Positions 44,572 through 54,117 of a stretch of DNA of 64,000 bases are shown here, piece by piece; positions within the stretch are counted from its first letter, which is position 1; each line of letters begins with the position of its first letter. Origin of the DNA: Meconema thalassinum. Lineage: Eukaryota; Arthropoda; Insecta; Orthoptera; Tettigoniidae. A program made the position numbers and the translations under genes. The DNA is taken from positions 274,447,496-274,511,495 of the forward strand of contig OX336394.1 of the NCBI GenBank assembly GCA_946902985.2. Reading direction: 5' to 3'. The notes below the pieces were generated by a model. The model was not told where the DNA came from and made no database searches. It saw nothing but the letters and a program-made list of their open reading frames with translations.

Positions 44572-45631
44572 CAGGGTCTTTATTTTTACTTAGCAAGGCG
44601 ATTCCGCTCGACCTTGGCCGCCGGTCAATAGCCGACTGTTACAGATTGGCGCGCGCGGTCTCCAGCCGTATTCCCGCGCTCTTACTGCAGTACTAGTAGA
44701 CGTGTGAGCTCCGAGCTAATTGGGTGTTTTATAAAGCTACTGTGTACTGAACATCGTATTGTATAGTGTGTTATCGTGATTGTGTATAATGCTGTAATGC
44801 CTTATGTGAAATATTTGTTACGTGAACGTATATATCTGCACAATACATACATAGAGTGCAGGAAATCATGCGCTATAGTGTGTCTCTACCTTAAAAGACA
44901 GTATGGAATTAAATGTAGTATTTGCCTCTCACTCACACTCCTATGTCCTGCAATTAGCTTCGTCCTCTTCTACGCCGGCGATGTTGCCATTTCCCAAGAA
45001 TTGAAAGTAACAAATCTAAGAAAATGTTTGCGTAGTCTTGTAGAGAATTTTCCGCTCTTTATGATGATGTAAAATAAAAGCCATAAATAATGAACACATG
45101 ACCCAATTTTCACAATTACGATATTTTAGGGCGAATCTATATTTTTGCGGTTATAAAACTTATCACGCCATAGATAATGAACTAATGATCGCAACAGATC
45201 AAAAATTTATTTTTAGATTGCCTGATGTTGGTAGAAGATACCCTGTATCTCAGGGCAGTAATTATTTTCATAATAAGAAAGTTATGATTTTTTTATTATA
45301 TGTTACTTGAAAAATCTGGGATGGTGTCACACTAAAGTTACATAGCGAGAAACAATTTTGCTGTTGACTTTACGTTGGTGACTAAGCGAGAAGAAATGTT
45401 CATTAATGTCTGAAATAGTTTTTAAAACAAACCAGAGCTCGATATCAGATAGCATTCATAAGTTATAGCACTTTGCGTACACCTCCCGCCCAGTGCTGAC
45501 ACACCGAAAGTTTGTTTACTAAATGTGGCCCATAGGCTATCTGCCCGACTGCGTTTGAAGGAGGGAAGGTGATGGTGTGAAGTTAAATTGTGAAATGAAA
45601 TGGAGCGTGTGTTCTTTATAAATAAAATTGT

Positions 45632-45870
45632 CCGCCTCGTTGCGTAGTGGCTAGCATTCTTGGCTGTTACTGTGCTGTCACTTGAATCCCGGCTCTGCCA
45701 AGAAATTTAATTCTAGTCTGAGGGCTGGAACGGGGTGCACTCAACTTCATGAGACAAAACTGAGAAGAGGCGGGTTCGATTCCTACCTCAGCCATCCTCG
45801 AAGTGGTTTCCGTAGTTCGCCTTTGTTCGTCCCGGGAATGAACAAGGGTTCGTTAATGGTGCAGAGTTAA
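45632..45870 (+). repeat. S3 SINE copy
   Basis: Head with A-box-like TGCGTAGTGGCTAGC and B-box-like ACTTGAATCCCGG, then CTCTGCCAAGAAATTTAATT, GTCTGAGGGCTGGAACGG and CGGGTTCGATTCCTACCTCA. It matches the complement of 31212-31447. It lies inside the inner Tc1-like element. Confidence 0.8.
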
Positions 45871-45919
45871 AGTTTCTGTGCTAAAAGAACACGGCAGACA
45901 CCCACGACGAAATGACAGG

Positions 45920-46095
45920 TGAAGTGTATGAAAAGTGGTTCGCCGAGCAATTGTTGCCCAATTTTCCCGAAGGATCTAGCCTAGTAATAGACAATGTAGG
46001 CTATCACAGCAGAGAAATATGTTCGTTGCTTGCCACCATACCAGAGTGAACTAAATCCCATCGAAATGGTATGGGCGCAAGTAAAGAACTAGCCT
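45920..46095 (+). pseudogene. Fragment of a DDE transposase (inner element)
   Basis: The frame runs MTGEVYEKWFAEQLL, then NFPEGSSLVIDNVGYHSREI, which contains the second catalytic Asp, and after a frame change ELNPIEMVWAQVKN with the Glu. This is the catalytic core of a Tc1-like family common in arthropods; the N-terminal two thirds are missing. Confidence 0.75.
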
Positions 46096-46281
46096 ATATA
46101 AAATTGAACAACGTCTCATTCAAGAAACAAAAAAATAATAATTTAATTTTGGCTGCATACCACCACTTGACCACACAAAATTGAGTAAATTACGTGGACC
46201 ACAATATATATTATTATTTTAATATTATAATCATTATTATTATTAAATGTCATATTATAATTTATTATAACCTATGATATT

Positions 46282-46345
46282 CGAGAAAATGTAATATTAT
46301 AACATGTTATAATTAATATTATAACATGTTATAATATTATCATAT
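46282..46345. repeat. AT-rich palindrome
   Basis: ATATTATAACATGTTATAAT occurs twice in a row and each copy is itself self-complementary, so the region can form one or two perfect hairpins. It is surrounded by further AT repeats from 46195. Confidence 0.85.
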
Positions 46346-47427
46346 TCATGAACAATTGAAAATTATAAATTATTATGTGTGCATTAAAATCGCGCTCTGA
46401 ACTTCGGTGTATCATATCTAAATATTGTACCGTCGTTCGCTTCAAGGCATGAGGTACAGTTATATACAACGAACAAATATTTTGGAAATTTCCCGAGTTT
46501 TGCGTAAAAACACGCCTGTATACGAGTTATGTTACATCATGTGCCCGGCCTTGCAGAACTCTGTATATGCAGCACATCTGGCATCAGCGCGGTCCATTTA
46601 ATGCGTACTGTCTTTTAAGGTAGAGACGCACTATAGAACAAGACAAAAGTTTCGAGTGAAATTTCCAGGGAGACCCATTCCTATAAATCGGACAATAAAA
46701 CAACTGGCGAAGAGATCCAAACGTACAGGTTCAGCAAACTATAAAAATAGACGTCAAGGTCGTTATTTCCTTACTGAAGCTAAATTAGATGACACTGGCG
46801 AAAGATTAGAACACATGCCACAAAAATCACTGAAGCGTTTGCCGTAGGTATCTCATACTTCTGCCTGGAAGGCAACAAAATTATTAAAACTCAAACCATA
46901 TAAGATCAGCGGAATGCAAAAATTACAACCGTTAGATCCTGCTAAGAGAGTGAATTTTTGCACTTGGATTATAGGGAAGGTAGACTCAGGAGAAATTGAC
47001 CCCAGGTTAATTTCTTTTCCAGAGGAGGCTAATTTCCATTTGCACGGCCATGTAAGCACACAAAATAACAGATACTACAGTGATACAAAACCAGATTTCG
47101 TATATGAGCAACCTCTTCATGACGAGAAAATCGGGGTTTGGGTCGCTTTGAACGGGCATAGAATTATAGGCCTGATTTTTTATAGAAGTGAAATCCTACA
47201 CACATTTTTTGATGAACTGACATACGCAAAACGTTTTTTGACATATTTTCAGTAGGATTCTGCCACAGCCCATACAACTGATGCATCAATTGCTGAATTA
47301 TGCCGCGTGTTTGGTACAAGGATCATAAGTAAAAATCTGTGGCGCTCTCACAGCCCAGATGTAACAGTATGTGATTTTTATTTGTAGGGAATGTTAAAAA
47401 AAACAGTTTATGGGAACAATCCTCACA

Positions 47428-47757
47428 CACTAGACCAGTGGTTCTGAACCCGAAGAAGTCTGCGGACCACTTAGCCTGAAATTGAAACATGTAGGGCCTA
47501 CGCCTTCCCCCCCCCCCCCCCCCAATACACCCTATCAGTTGTAACCCTTCCTCAATAACACTTATTTAAAAGATATTTCAATTGAAAACCTCATAGTCAT
47601 CGCCGCGAATATATTCGGACGATTCTCGTTCAACGCACATCGTTTTCGAAATCCCCATTTATTGGCCACATTTTTATATGTGCTGGTCGACCCTTTTCTC
47701 CCGCGGACCACTCCCGAGGCACTCGCGGACCACCGGTTAAGAACCACTGCACTAGAT
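47428..47757. mobile_element. hAT-type MITE with 8-bp target duplication
   Basis: The element is 47436-47749 (314 bp), with ends CAGTGGTTCTGAACC and GGTTAAGAACCACTG, and a GCGGACCAC motif inside each end. It is flanked by CACTAGAC and CACTAGAT (one mismatch). It interrupts the outer transposase between NPHTLD and ELKDNI. It contains 18 consecutive C near 47505. Confidence 0.9.
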
Positions 47758-48054
47758 GAACTTAAAGACAATATAAGAGCTGCAATTGCATCCATCAGTA
47801 CTGAAGAACTTGGTAGAGTAATCATAAACTTCATAAGGAGATGCTGATTATGTTTGGCAGCGGATGGGGAACATTTTCACCATGTACTGTAAACATGGTG
47901 AGTAAAAATGTATGGTACTGATTTTAAGCACCGTATTCTGCCGTACATATGCACGCGTGGTAGCCGGCAACTGAGCCGTCACTGGCGGAGCGCGAGCGAG
48001 AATGTCCTTGCCAAGCAAATATAAAGACCCTGTAGTAAATTGGTGAATACTGCC

Positions 48055-48365
48055 CACATTGATGCCTTGTTGCACTGAATGGTGGAGTCAGTTAAGCATT
48101 GCCCTTCAAAAGTATGGGTTCGATCACGACTCTGTTCAAACCTTCACTAACCTCAAACCATAGCCGACAAATCTTGGGGGTTACAGAAGGGGGCACAATG
48201 GGAAACTATGAAAACAATTTCAACGACGGCCGATCGTGAGGCTCGAACCTATGTCTACCGAGTTGCAGATAGTTTGGCCCTGAGGTTCCTAGCGCTGCAG
48301 TGTGCTTTTAATGAGTGTAGCTACCGCTGTCAGTAATCATATGATGATGATGATGATGATGACGA
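48055..48365 (+). repeat. tRNA-derived SINE with (GAT)n tail
   Basis: The B-box-like GGGTTCGATCACG is near 48118, the body includes AATCTTGGGGGTTACAGAAG, and it ends in an ATGATGATGATGATGATG run at about 48342. Its family is distinct from S1-S3. Confidence 0.6.
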
Positions 48366-48404
48366 AGTGACCCAACCTTAACAGGTCTGTATAACCAGAA
48401 GCTA

Positions 48405-49155
48405 GAGGGGGGGGGGGGGGGGGGGGTATTTATTTATTGTTTGGTATATTATATACAAAGAAGGATTTACAACGTAATTTAATTTATAAAAATGTTGTCA
48501 ATTGACTGTGGTGTCTCTTGGTACAGATCTCTAGAATCAATAATGTAGGATCTCAGAAGATAGTCCTGGATGATAAGCCTCATTGTCTGCCTGTTAGCAC
48601 TACAGTAACAGCAGGAAAAGTCTTTCTTACACTTGTAGAGAAGATTTCCACATACACCAGGATGTGTTCAGATCCAATTTAATTTGGTGCAGATCCCTGT
48701 AGTTTGGTCAAATCCTGGTGCCCTTTCTGTGATGCATGGCATTCCACAAAACTCAGGGACCACAAATTGTTCCCATTCATCTGACCATGTATCAAGAATG
48801 TAAAGTTGGTAGCCACTAGATTCTCAGTCATAGTGATTGATAGATGTCTCAAGAGAAGCTTACTGATGTATAGACGATGTCTTCATGAAATGGCAATTAG
48901 TGTTTTTCTATTCTGCAATCTTGGTATACTCTCTCAGCGACGTGTTGCATCTACGTAGGTGAGGTGGAGGAATATGGCTTAGGCTTATTTCTGGGAGCCA
49001 ACGAGTTGGAATTGACCGGATTGTTCTCGAGATCAGGCGCATAGTGTTATTAAACTGTACATCTACACTCTTGACAAGAGAGCTATTTATCCAATCTGAG
49101 GCATGGTATTCAGTGGCAAAATAGACCAAGTACACCCAGTGTAAACAGTACATAC
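48405..49155 (-). mobile_element. 5'-truncated Jockey-type LINE tail
   Basis: The minus-strand frame at 49153-48908 reads YFATEYHASDWINSSLVKSV, then NNTMRLISRTIRSIPTRWLP and IPPPHLRRCNTSLREYTK, the post-RT region of Jockey-type LINEs. Further on, with stops, come CGNLLYKCKKDFSCCYCSAN (the CxC knuckle) and TMRLIIQDYLLRS. The 3' end has an AATAAATAA tail abutting a run of about 20 G (48407-48427 on the plus strand). Confidence 0.82.
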
Positions 49156-49199
49156 ATATATAAAAATAAAGTCACAAATACATTCAAAATGTTATTGTA

Positions 49200-49234
49200 C
49201 TACTACTCCTCAGTAGATCAGAGGTACAGTATAC
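49200..49234 (+). repeat. 5' part of a SINE (family S5) split by the LTR element
   Basis: CAGTAGATCAGAGGTACAGT ends at ATAC, the target duplication. The B box (GGTTCAAGTCCCGG) and body lie on the other side of the LTR element at 56281-56480. With the element removed this is a tRNA-like head, A-box-like TAGATCAGAGG and then B box about 35 nt on. Confidence 0.6.
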
Positions 49235-49338
49235 TGTTACGTTTTTAGGGTTCGTAAAAATAGGTCAGGCTTATAATGCACTAATACTTTATTTACAATA
49301 ATGTTATTTACACTAAATCAAATTAAGCCTACTTACTT

Positions 49339-49374
<36 letters not shown>

Positions 49375-49977
49375 ACACAGAGTTGCACTTTACACAGCTA
49401 CAAGTCACTCACTATTTATTTACAATGTTCACTGCAAGGAAGTATCTCCTATAGTTACTATTTATTTTCCACAGTTACTGTTTATCTTCCACAGTCACTA
49501 TTTATCTTCCAGACTTACTGACTACGTTATTAATCTTCACAGCACTTCACATTTATTTCCACTGGTCGCTCGGCACGGCACACACCGACAGCGCAGACTC
49601 ACTCAGGACTGACTGCTCGTCGCACCTTACTGGTATATAACCAATCCAGCTCCTGGTCTCGAATGTTCTCGGCGTTGCCCCTTCCAGTAGCGTCGAGTAT
49701 TTCCTCGTGGTTGGTTTCCCGAACTCTTTAGCTCCTCCCAGTACTTTGTTCGGGACATTCTTGTCGCATCCAGTAGTCTCTAGAAGCAGAACAGTCTGGA
49801 AACCTTGCGTCAATAGTATACCTGATTCGTAGCGTTATTGTATTGGTGGTGGCCTTGGGGAGGGGCTACCCTAATTAGCCTTGGCCTAATTGGCTGCCCA
49901 GCGTTCTCCATACACCCCGCCCACTTGACAGGAGGAGAAAGGGGCGGTGGCCGACGGCAACTGCACGAATCGTTACA
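49235..49977 (-). repeat. 3' LTR
   Basis: 743 bp. It carries a CA repeat (about 49342-49372) that is longer than in the other LTR. Its polyadenylation signal AATAAA (minus strand) is at 49288-49293. Confidence 0.95.
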
Positions 49978-49990
49978 CTGCCCCCTCCTT
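49978..49990 (-). promoter_or_regulatory. Polypurine tract
   Basis: AAGGAGGGGGCAG on the minus strand directly abuts the 3' LTR, the usual plus-strand priming site. Confidence 0.85.
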
Positions 49991-50027
49991 AACACTGTTC
50001 CGTCTCGGAGCAGACACTTCCCACAGG

Positions 50028-50084
50028 GTGACGGTAGGAACAGCTCGGTCCTTCACGGCATCGTGAGTTGATGAAGAAGTAACA
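50028..50084 (-). pseudogene. CCCH zinc finger at the C-terminus of pol
   Basis: The frame reads DCYFFINSRCREGPSCSYRH, which is C-x7-C-x5-C-x3-H, exactly the spacing of RNA-binding CCCH fingers. It is the last recognisable unit of pol; the frame ends 12 residues later at 49989. It lies downstream of the macro domain, one frameshift away from the main integrase frame. CCCH fingers usually bind RNA; whether this one binds the element's own RNA is inference. Confidence 0.7.
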
Positions 50085-50119
50085 GTCCACCGTTTTCCGA
50101 GGCACCACGTCTATTCGGG

Positions 50120-50530
50120 GCCAGCAGCACACCAGAATCTGAATCCCTGTGCGTCGAAAGACTTCCTCTAGCATGCTTCTTACAATCCTCCAGTCCAACC
50201 CACTGGTCCACAGCCCAACTTGGGTACAGCTAATTTGGATATGCTTCGCTCCAGTAGGTGCTCCCGCATAGCAAGTAGACTATCCCAGATGGCACGATAG
50301 GAGGGCTTCAGATGGGAGAGTTCTTTCGTCACCAGATAGAACAGCGATCGCTCGTTCCTGGTTAAGCACAACACGTCCCCGACACGAGGCTCTTGACGCT
50401 GAAGCTCTTCAATCCCGCCGTATTTCTGCCGGAACACCTGGGCGATTCCCTGGCTCATCCTCAGGTCCTTAGCCACACAGTGAGCCAAGGCATACTCACT
50501 GGCGATTTGGAATAAATCCTGTCGAATCTC
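50120..50530 (-). pseudogene. Macro domain fused after integrase in pol
   Basis: From residue 307 of the integrase frame the sequence reads EIRQDLFQIASEYALAHCVA, then DLRMSQGIAQVFRQKYGGIE, VGDVLCLTRNERSLFYLVTK, KPSYRAIWDSLLAMREHLLE and LAVPKLGCG. In the next frame it continues LDWRIVRSMLEEVFRRTGIQ, ILVCC. This is the complete order of a macro domain of the TARG1/OARD1 (ADP-ribosyl-glutamate hydrolase) type: ALAHCVAKDLRMSQGIA is the ligand-binding segment and LGCG the second loop. The Lys of YLVTK aligns with the catalytic Lys I recall for TARG1. The following catalytic Asp position (after GCG) is not Asp in either frame. A one-base frameshift lies near 50185-50195. Confidence 0.85.
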
Positions 50531-51448
50531 GGTAGTGACGCCATAACGAACTTTTCGGCCAATTCGGCATTGAGCCATGAACTTTTCGAAGGATCGTTCT
50601 GCTTCTGGCAATCGACAGATACGAGCGTGTTGTACGTGCCCCTCGTCATCGTTGTCGCCCAGGAACGGTGCCAGCCGATTGAAATGGACCACTCGGGGTT
50701 TGCCATTCGGTCTTCTCCTGATACGATAGACGACGTCGTTGATCCTCTTCAGTACCTCATATGGTCCGTCCCAGGAGCGTTGTAGCTTCGGAGAGAACCC
50801 TCGCCGCCTTTTTGGGTCGAAAAGCCAGACTAGATCTCCTGCTTGGTATCCTGATTCGGCTCTTAGGTCGTAACGCTCCTTCATCCGGTCGCTCGCATTC
50901 TGGATGTTTGCGCGAACTCGGTCGTGAATGTCATTCATCCTTCGACGGAGGTCGGAGATGTAGTCCTCGCCAACAACGTCATCCTTAGGTTTGCAGCCGA
51001 ACGTCAGGTCACACGGCAACCGCAGCTCTCGGCCAAACAGCACATTAGCTGGCGTTTGGCCTGTGATCTCATGTATAGAAGAGTGGTATGCCAGTAGAAA
51101 CACGTTGAGAAACTTGTCCCAGTCCCGCTGGTGGTCGGATACAATCTTGGACAGGTATTTCTCCATTGTTCTGTTCATGCGCTCCACCATGCCGTCGGAC
51201 GTTGGATGCAGGGCAGTTGTTCTCGTTTTCCGGATCCCGAGAATCTGGCACAATTCCTGGAACACCGATGACTCGAAATTTCGCCCCTGGTCGGAATGCA
51301 ATTCCAAAGGTACACCAAATCGGCTCACCAGCTCCCTTACTAGTGTCTCGGCAACCACCACCGCCTCTTGATTGGGCAATGCATATGCCTCTACCCACTT
51401 TCTGAAGTAATAATAATAATATCGTATGGCCTCGGGTGCCTGGTGCAA
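50530..51448 (-). pseudogene. Integrase catalytic core (second half) and GPY/F module
   Basis: After the SINE the frame resumes at FRKWVEAYALPNQEAV and runs through ELHSDQGRNFESS (second Asp) and HPTSDGMVERMNRT (Glu; Asp and Glu are separated by 35 residues, the DD35E spacing). It continues to the host-like C-terminus with RSWDGPYEVLKRIND (GPY/F module) and VVHFNRLAPF. It is uninterrupted into the macro domain through an acidic then basic linker of about 45 residues. Confidence 0.92.
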
Positions 51449-51795
51449 GCTTTGCTATTTGACACCCAGAGGGTAGCTTGCGTGTCGAATTTCGTAGTTC
51501 CTTGGCTATGAAAGTCAAGGAGGTTAGATGTTAGATATCTAATCTCTTTGAACACAATAGCGCTTTCTAGTAGAGAAATGAGGAACTTTGTGCAGGCGGA
51601 AACTCCCGAGATTAATTTTGCCATTATGAACTCGGCCTACTGAATTCAAATGGGTTCTTTGACATGCCAACATCGTATGACATGCGTATCGTATTTTTGC
51701 CGCCTTTCAAAAATCACTTACCACGGTCAGGGGCGAACCTGCAATCTTGGGGTTAGTAGACCGACACGCTATCCACTCACCCACCGTGGCAAGCT
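51408..51795 (-). repeat. tRNA-derived SINE (family S5) inserted in integrase
   Basis: On the minus strand it begins GCCACGGTGGGTGAGTGGAT with an A-box-like segment, followed by the B box GCAGGTTCGCCCC, a body including AAAGGCGGCAAAAATAC, and an ATATTATTATTATTAC tail. It replaces the few codons between NKYILVA and YFRKWVEAY, disrupting the core between the first and second catalytic Asp. The split SINE at 49200/56281 is of the same family (CCAAGATTGCAGGTTC shared). Confidence 0.85.
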
Positions 51796-52085
51796 ACCAA
51801 GATGTATTTATTTCCACTCTCAGTCGTGGGGAAGGGGCCCGCTACATCGATGGCGATCCGTTCGAACGGTGCACCAACGTTTTACTGTCTTATCGCTGCT
51901 CTTCTCTTCTTCTGTGGCCCGTTCGCAGTGGCACAAACCACGCACTTTCTACACAACTCACGAACGTCGTCGGAGCAATTGAACCAGTAAAACCGCTCTC
52001 GGATTTTCTCTATGGTTTTCCGAACTCCAAGGTGCCTTCCGGACGTTCCATCATGCAGCAACTGCACTATCTCGGATACCCTGTT
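51796..52085 (-). pseudogene. Integrase zinc-binding domain and start of the core
   Basis: The frame shows LLHDGTSGRHLGVRKTIEKI (HH) and ELCRKCVVCATANG (CC), the H2C2 zinc module, then a stop, then APFERIAIDVAGPFP with the first catalytic Asp (AIDVAGP) and TTESGNKYI, where the SINE begins. A TGA at about 52084 separates it from the RNase H part. Confidence 0.9.
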
Positions 52086-53627
52086 TCATGGAACAATAAG
52101 CTGTAGCCTCTCCTGAGTCCCATTCTCATTCTCCAGTACCCTCTTTAGAACCCCGTTTTCCAAAATCACGGAATTCCACTGAGCCCAGTAGGCTTTTACA
52201 GAGCGCGAGAAGGGAGCTACCTCTTCCCAGGTCGGTCGTTCCTCAGACTTCTTCCAACGCAGTAGGTGTTTTAAGTCCGGATCGTTTTCTTGGTCCTTAC
52301 GGATTTCCTCATCCTGCCAGTGGTCGTCAGTCACAGTACTTCTTCTTACCGCTGCAATTTTGTCTTCTATCCGATTGCAGTGCTTGCAGTCTTGCGCGCA
52401 CGGTCTCCTAGATAGAGCATCAGCATTTCTGTGTTTAAGACCAGCCCTGTGTTCAGAGTCGAAGTCGTACTCCTCGAGCCTTTCGATCCACCTGGCTACC
52501 TGTCCCTCCGGGTTCTTGAAACTCAGAAGCCACGTAAGTGCTGCATGATCAGTCCGTAGAACGAACTTCCTCCCGTAGAGGTACTTGTGGAAATGCTCCA
52601 CCGACTTCACTACAGCAAGCAATTCCCTTCTAGTCACGCAGTAGTTCCTCTCCGGTTTAGAAAGAACCTTGCTGAAGTAAGCTATCACTCTTTCCTGCCC
52701 ACCTTGCAGTTGGGAGAGCACGCTACCGATACCCACATTGCTAGCATCGGTGTCCAAAACGAACAGTCCTTCCGGTTGTGGGTAACTCAGGATAGGAGCA
52801 TTGGTCAGTACCTCCTTCAGTTGTTCGAAAGCCTGTTGACAGGTTGTGTCCCACACAAAACTCCGGCCGTCTTCGGTAAGTCGAGTCAGAGGCTTCGCGA
52901 GATTAGCAACTCCTGGCACGAATCGACGGTAATAGGTGCATAGTCCGAGGAAACTCCTAACTTCGCGCTTATCCTTCGGTATTGGCCACTCCTTCACCGC
53001 GTTTATCTTCTCCGGATCTGCAGCAACCCCCTCTCCGGAAACAACGTGGCCCAGGTAATTAACTTCTTTCCGAAAGAGGAAGCACTTCTTGGGGTTGAGC
53101 TTCAGGTTGGCTTGTTTTAGACGTAAGAACACCTGCTCCAAATTCTTTAGGTGGTCTTCAAACGTCCTCCCGAGAACGATGATGTCATCCAAGTAGACCA
53201 AGCAGGTTTCCCAAGACAGCCCTTTTAAAACTCGCTCCATCAAACGTTCAAACGTAGCAGGGGCGTCACAGAGTCCGAACGGCATAACTGTGAAGTTCCA
53301 TAGTCCCGAAGCAATCGTAAAGGCGGTCTTCTCCTTGTCGTTGGGGTCCAACCCGACCTGCCAGTAGCCACTCTTGAGGTCCAAAGTGGAGACGATCGTG
53401 CTCCCACCCAAGGTGTCCAGGGTGTCATGGATGCGTGGTAGAGGATAACTGTCCTTTTTCGTCACATTGTTCAGCTGGCGGTAGTCTACGCAAAACCGCG
53501 TAGATCCATCTTTCTTCTTCACCAGAACCACTGGCGAGGCCCAGGGGCTGCTTGAAGGTTCAATCACCCCATCGCGAGCCATATCGCTTATTATTCGCTC
53601 GGCTTCCTCTCGCTTGGCTAGTGGCAA
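52086..53627 (-). pseudogene. Reverse transcriptase and RNase H
   Basis: A 513-residue open frame. RT blocks: LPLAKREEAERIISDM entry, VKKKDGSTRFCVDYRQLN, VSTLDLKSGYWQVGLD (catalytic Asp), MPFGLCDAPATFERLM, and CLVYLDDIIVLG with YLDD at residues 145-148. It continues through LGHVVSGEGV and FLGLCTYYRRFVPG. RNase H: FVLDTDASNVGIGSVLSQ (first Asp), NYCVTRRELLAVVKSVEHF (Glu), LRTDHAALTWLL (Asp) and LKHRNADALSRRP. After that a linker leads to integrase. The RT/RNase H unit itself looks intact. The spacer between protease and RT is unusually short, with a frame change at about 53680-53620. Confidence 0.95.
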
Positions 53628-54117
53628 TCTTCTGGGCGTCTGGCGAATAGGTATTGAGTCACCCGTATCGATGCGATGTTCCTCTTCTGCAGCACTACCT
53701 CCTCGTTTCCGACTCTCAAAATTCCGCTTCCCAAGTCAAGTCCGAATTTGTACTTAGTCATGATGTCCATCCCGAGAATAACGTCCTCTTCCACCTCAGC
53801 GATCAAGACACGATGGCGAAACTGGGTGTCACCGATGATGAAGTCGACGACTGCCTCCCCTCGAACGTTGGCTGGCTCCCCCGTTGCTGTTCGCAGTGTC
53901 CATCTTGTGGGTGTTATTGCTCTTCTCACGATGCCTGGTCGGATGATGGTCATTGTGGCCCCTGTGTCCAGCAGTAGGTCTCTGGGTTCTCCATCCACAT
54001 GGCCACTGACAAAAATTGAGTTGGCTTGACAACCCAGAGACGCGACGATAGCAGAAGTGGGGGCATTCCTGGTGTTGGCGCGGGTTGACAGTCGCCCCTT
54101 CCCATCAACCCTCTTTA
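53618..54117 (-). pseudogene. Retropepsin-type protease (start of pol frame)
   Basis: The frame begins just after the slippery site and is open. DLLLDTGATMTIIRPG holds the catalytic D-T-G-A, and DVILGMDIMTKY is the conserved hydrophobic-Gly block near the end. In the usual Ty3/gypsy arrangement it would be released from Gag-Pol. The frame ends at 53618, overlapping the RT frame by 10 nt in another phase, so there has been a small deletion or frameshift before RT. Confidence 0.92.

Larger units (their letters stand above)
44876..46633. mobile_element. Inner Tc1/mariner-like element inserted at TA in the outer transposase
   Basis: The inverted ends are TAGTGTGTCTCTACCTTAAA (44876) and TTTAAGGTAGAGACGCACTA (ending 46633), extending to about 40 bp, each flanked by TA (44874-44875, 46634-46635). 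The outer coding frame resumes exactly after excision. Inside are a plus-strand DDE fragment (MTGEVYEKWFAEQLLPNF, SLVIDNVGYHS with the second Asp, then a frame with NPIEMVWAQVK, the Glu block) at about 45920-46095, an S3 SINE and an AT-rich palindrome. Confidence 0.88.
44776..47850 (+). pseudogene. Mariner-type transposase of the outer element
   Basis: Blocks in order are ERIYLHNTYIECRKSC (44838 on), then from 46636 KFRVKFPGRPIPINRTIKQL (helix-turn-helix linker) and LTEAKLDDTGERLEHMPQKS. After a stop come KLLKLKPYKI, DPAKRVNFCTWIIGKV, IDPRLISFPEEANFHLHG (usually FxDEAxFHL; the Asp is now Glu), NNRYYSD, IGVWVALNGHRIIGLIF, DSATAHTTDASI (second Asp), SPDVTVCDFYL and NPHTLD. After the MITE come ELKDNIRAAIASISTEELG and RRC. 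The DD(x)D-type C-terminus fits mariner rather than Tc1. Confidence 0.88.
44572..48032 (+). mobile_element. Mariner/IS630-type transposon hosting two further transposons
   Basis: The ends are CAGGGTCTTTATTTTTACTT (44572) and its imperfect complement AAGCAAATATAAAGACCCTG (ending 48032), each next to TA. The coding part is split: N-terminus before 44875, main body 46636-47435, C-terminus 47750-47850. A complete Tc1/mariner-like element sits at 44876-46633 and a hAT MITE at 47436-47749. Removing both gives continuous coding order. Stops and a mutated first catalytic Asp show it is dead. Confidence 0.88.

Noticed and set aside
44572..48032. Grouping the CAGGGTCTTTAT element with the CAGGGTGTC elements because of similar ends
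   Set aside because: Only five bases match, target duplications differ (TA versus 5 bp), and the outer element encodes a mariner-type transposase.
53618..53700. A second programmed frameshift between protease and RT
   Set aside because: No slippery heptamer is present at the overlap, and the protein segment normally found between protease and RT is missing, so a deletion is the better explanation.
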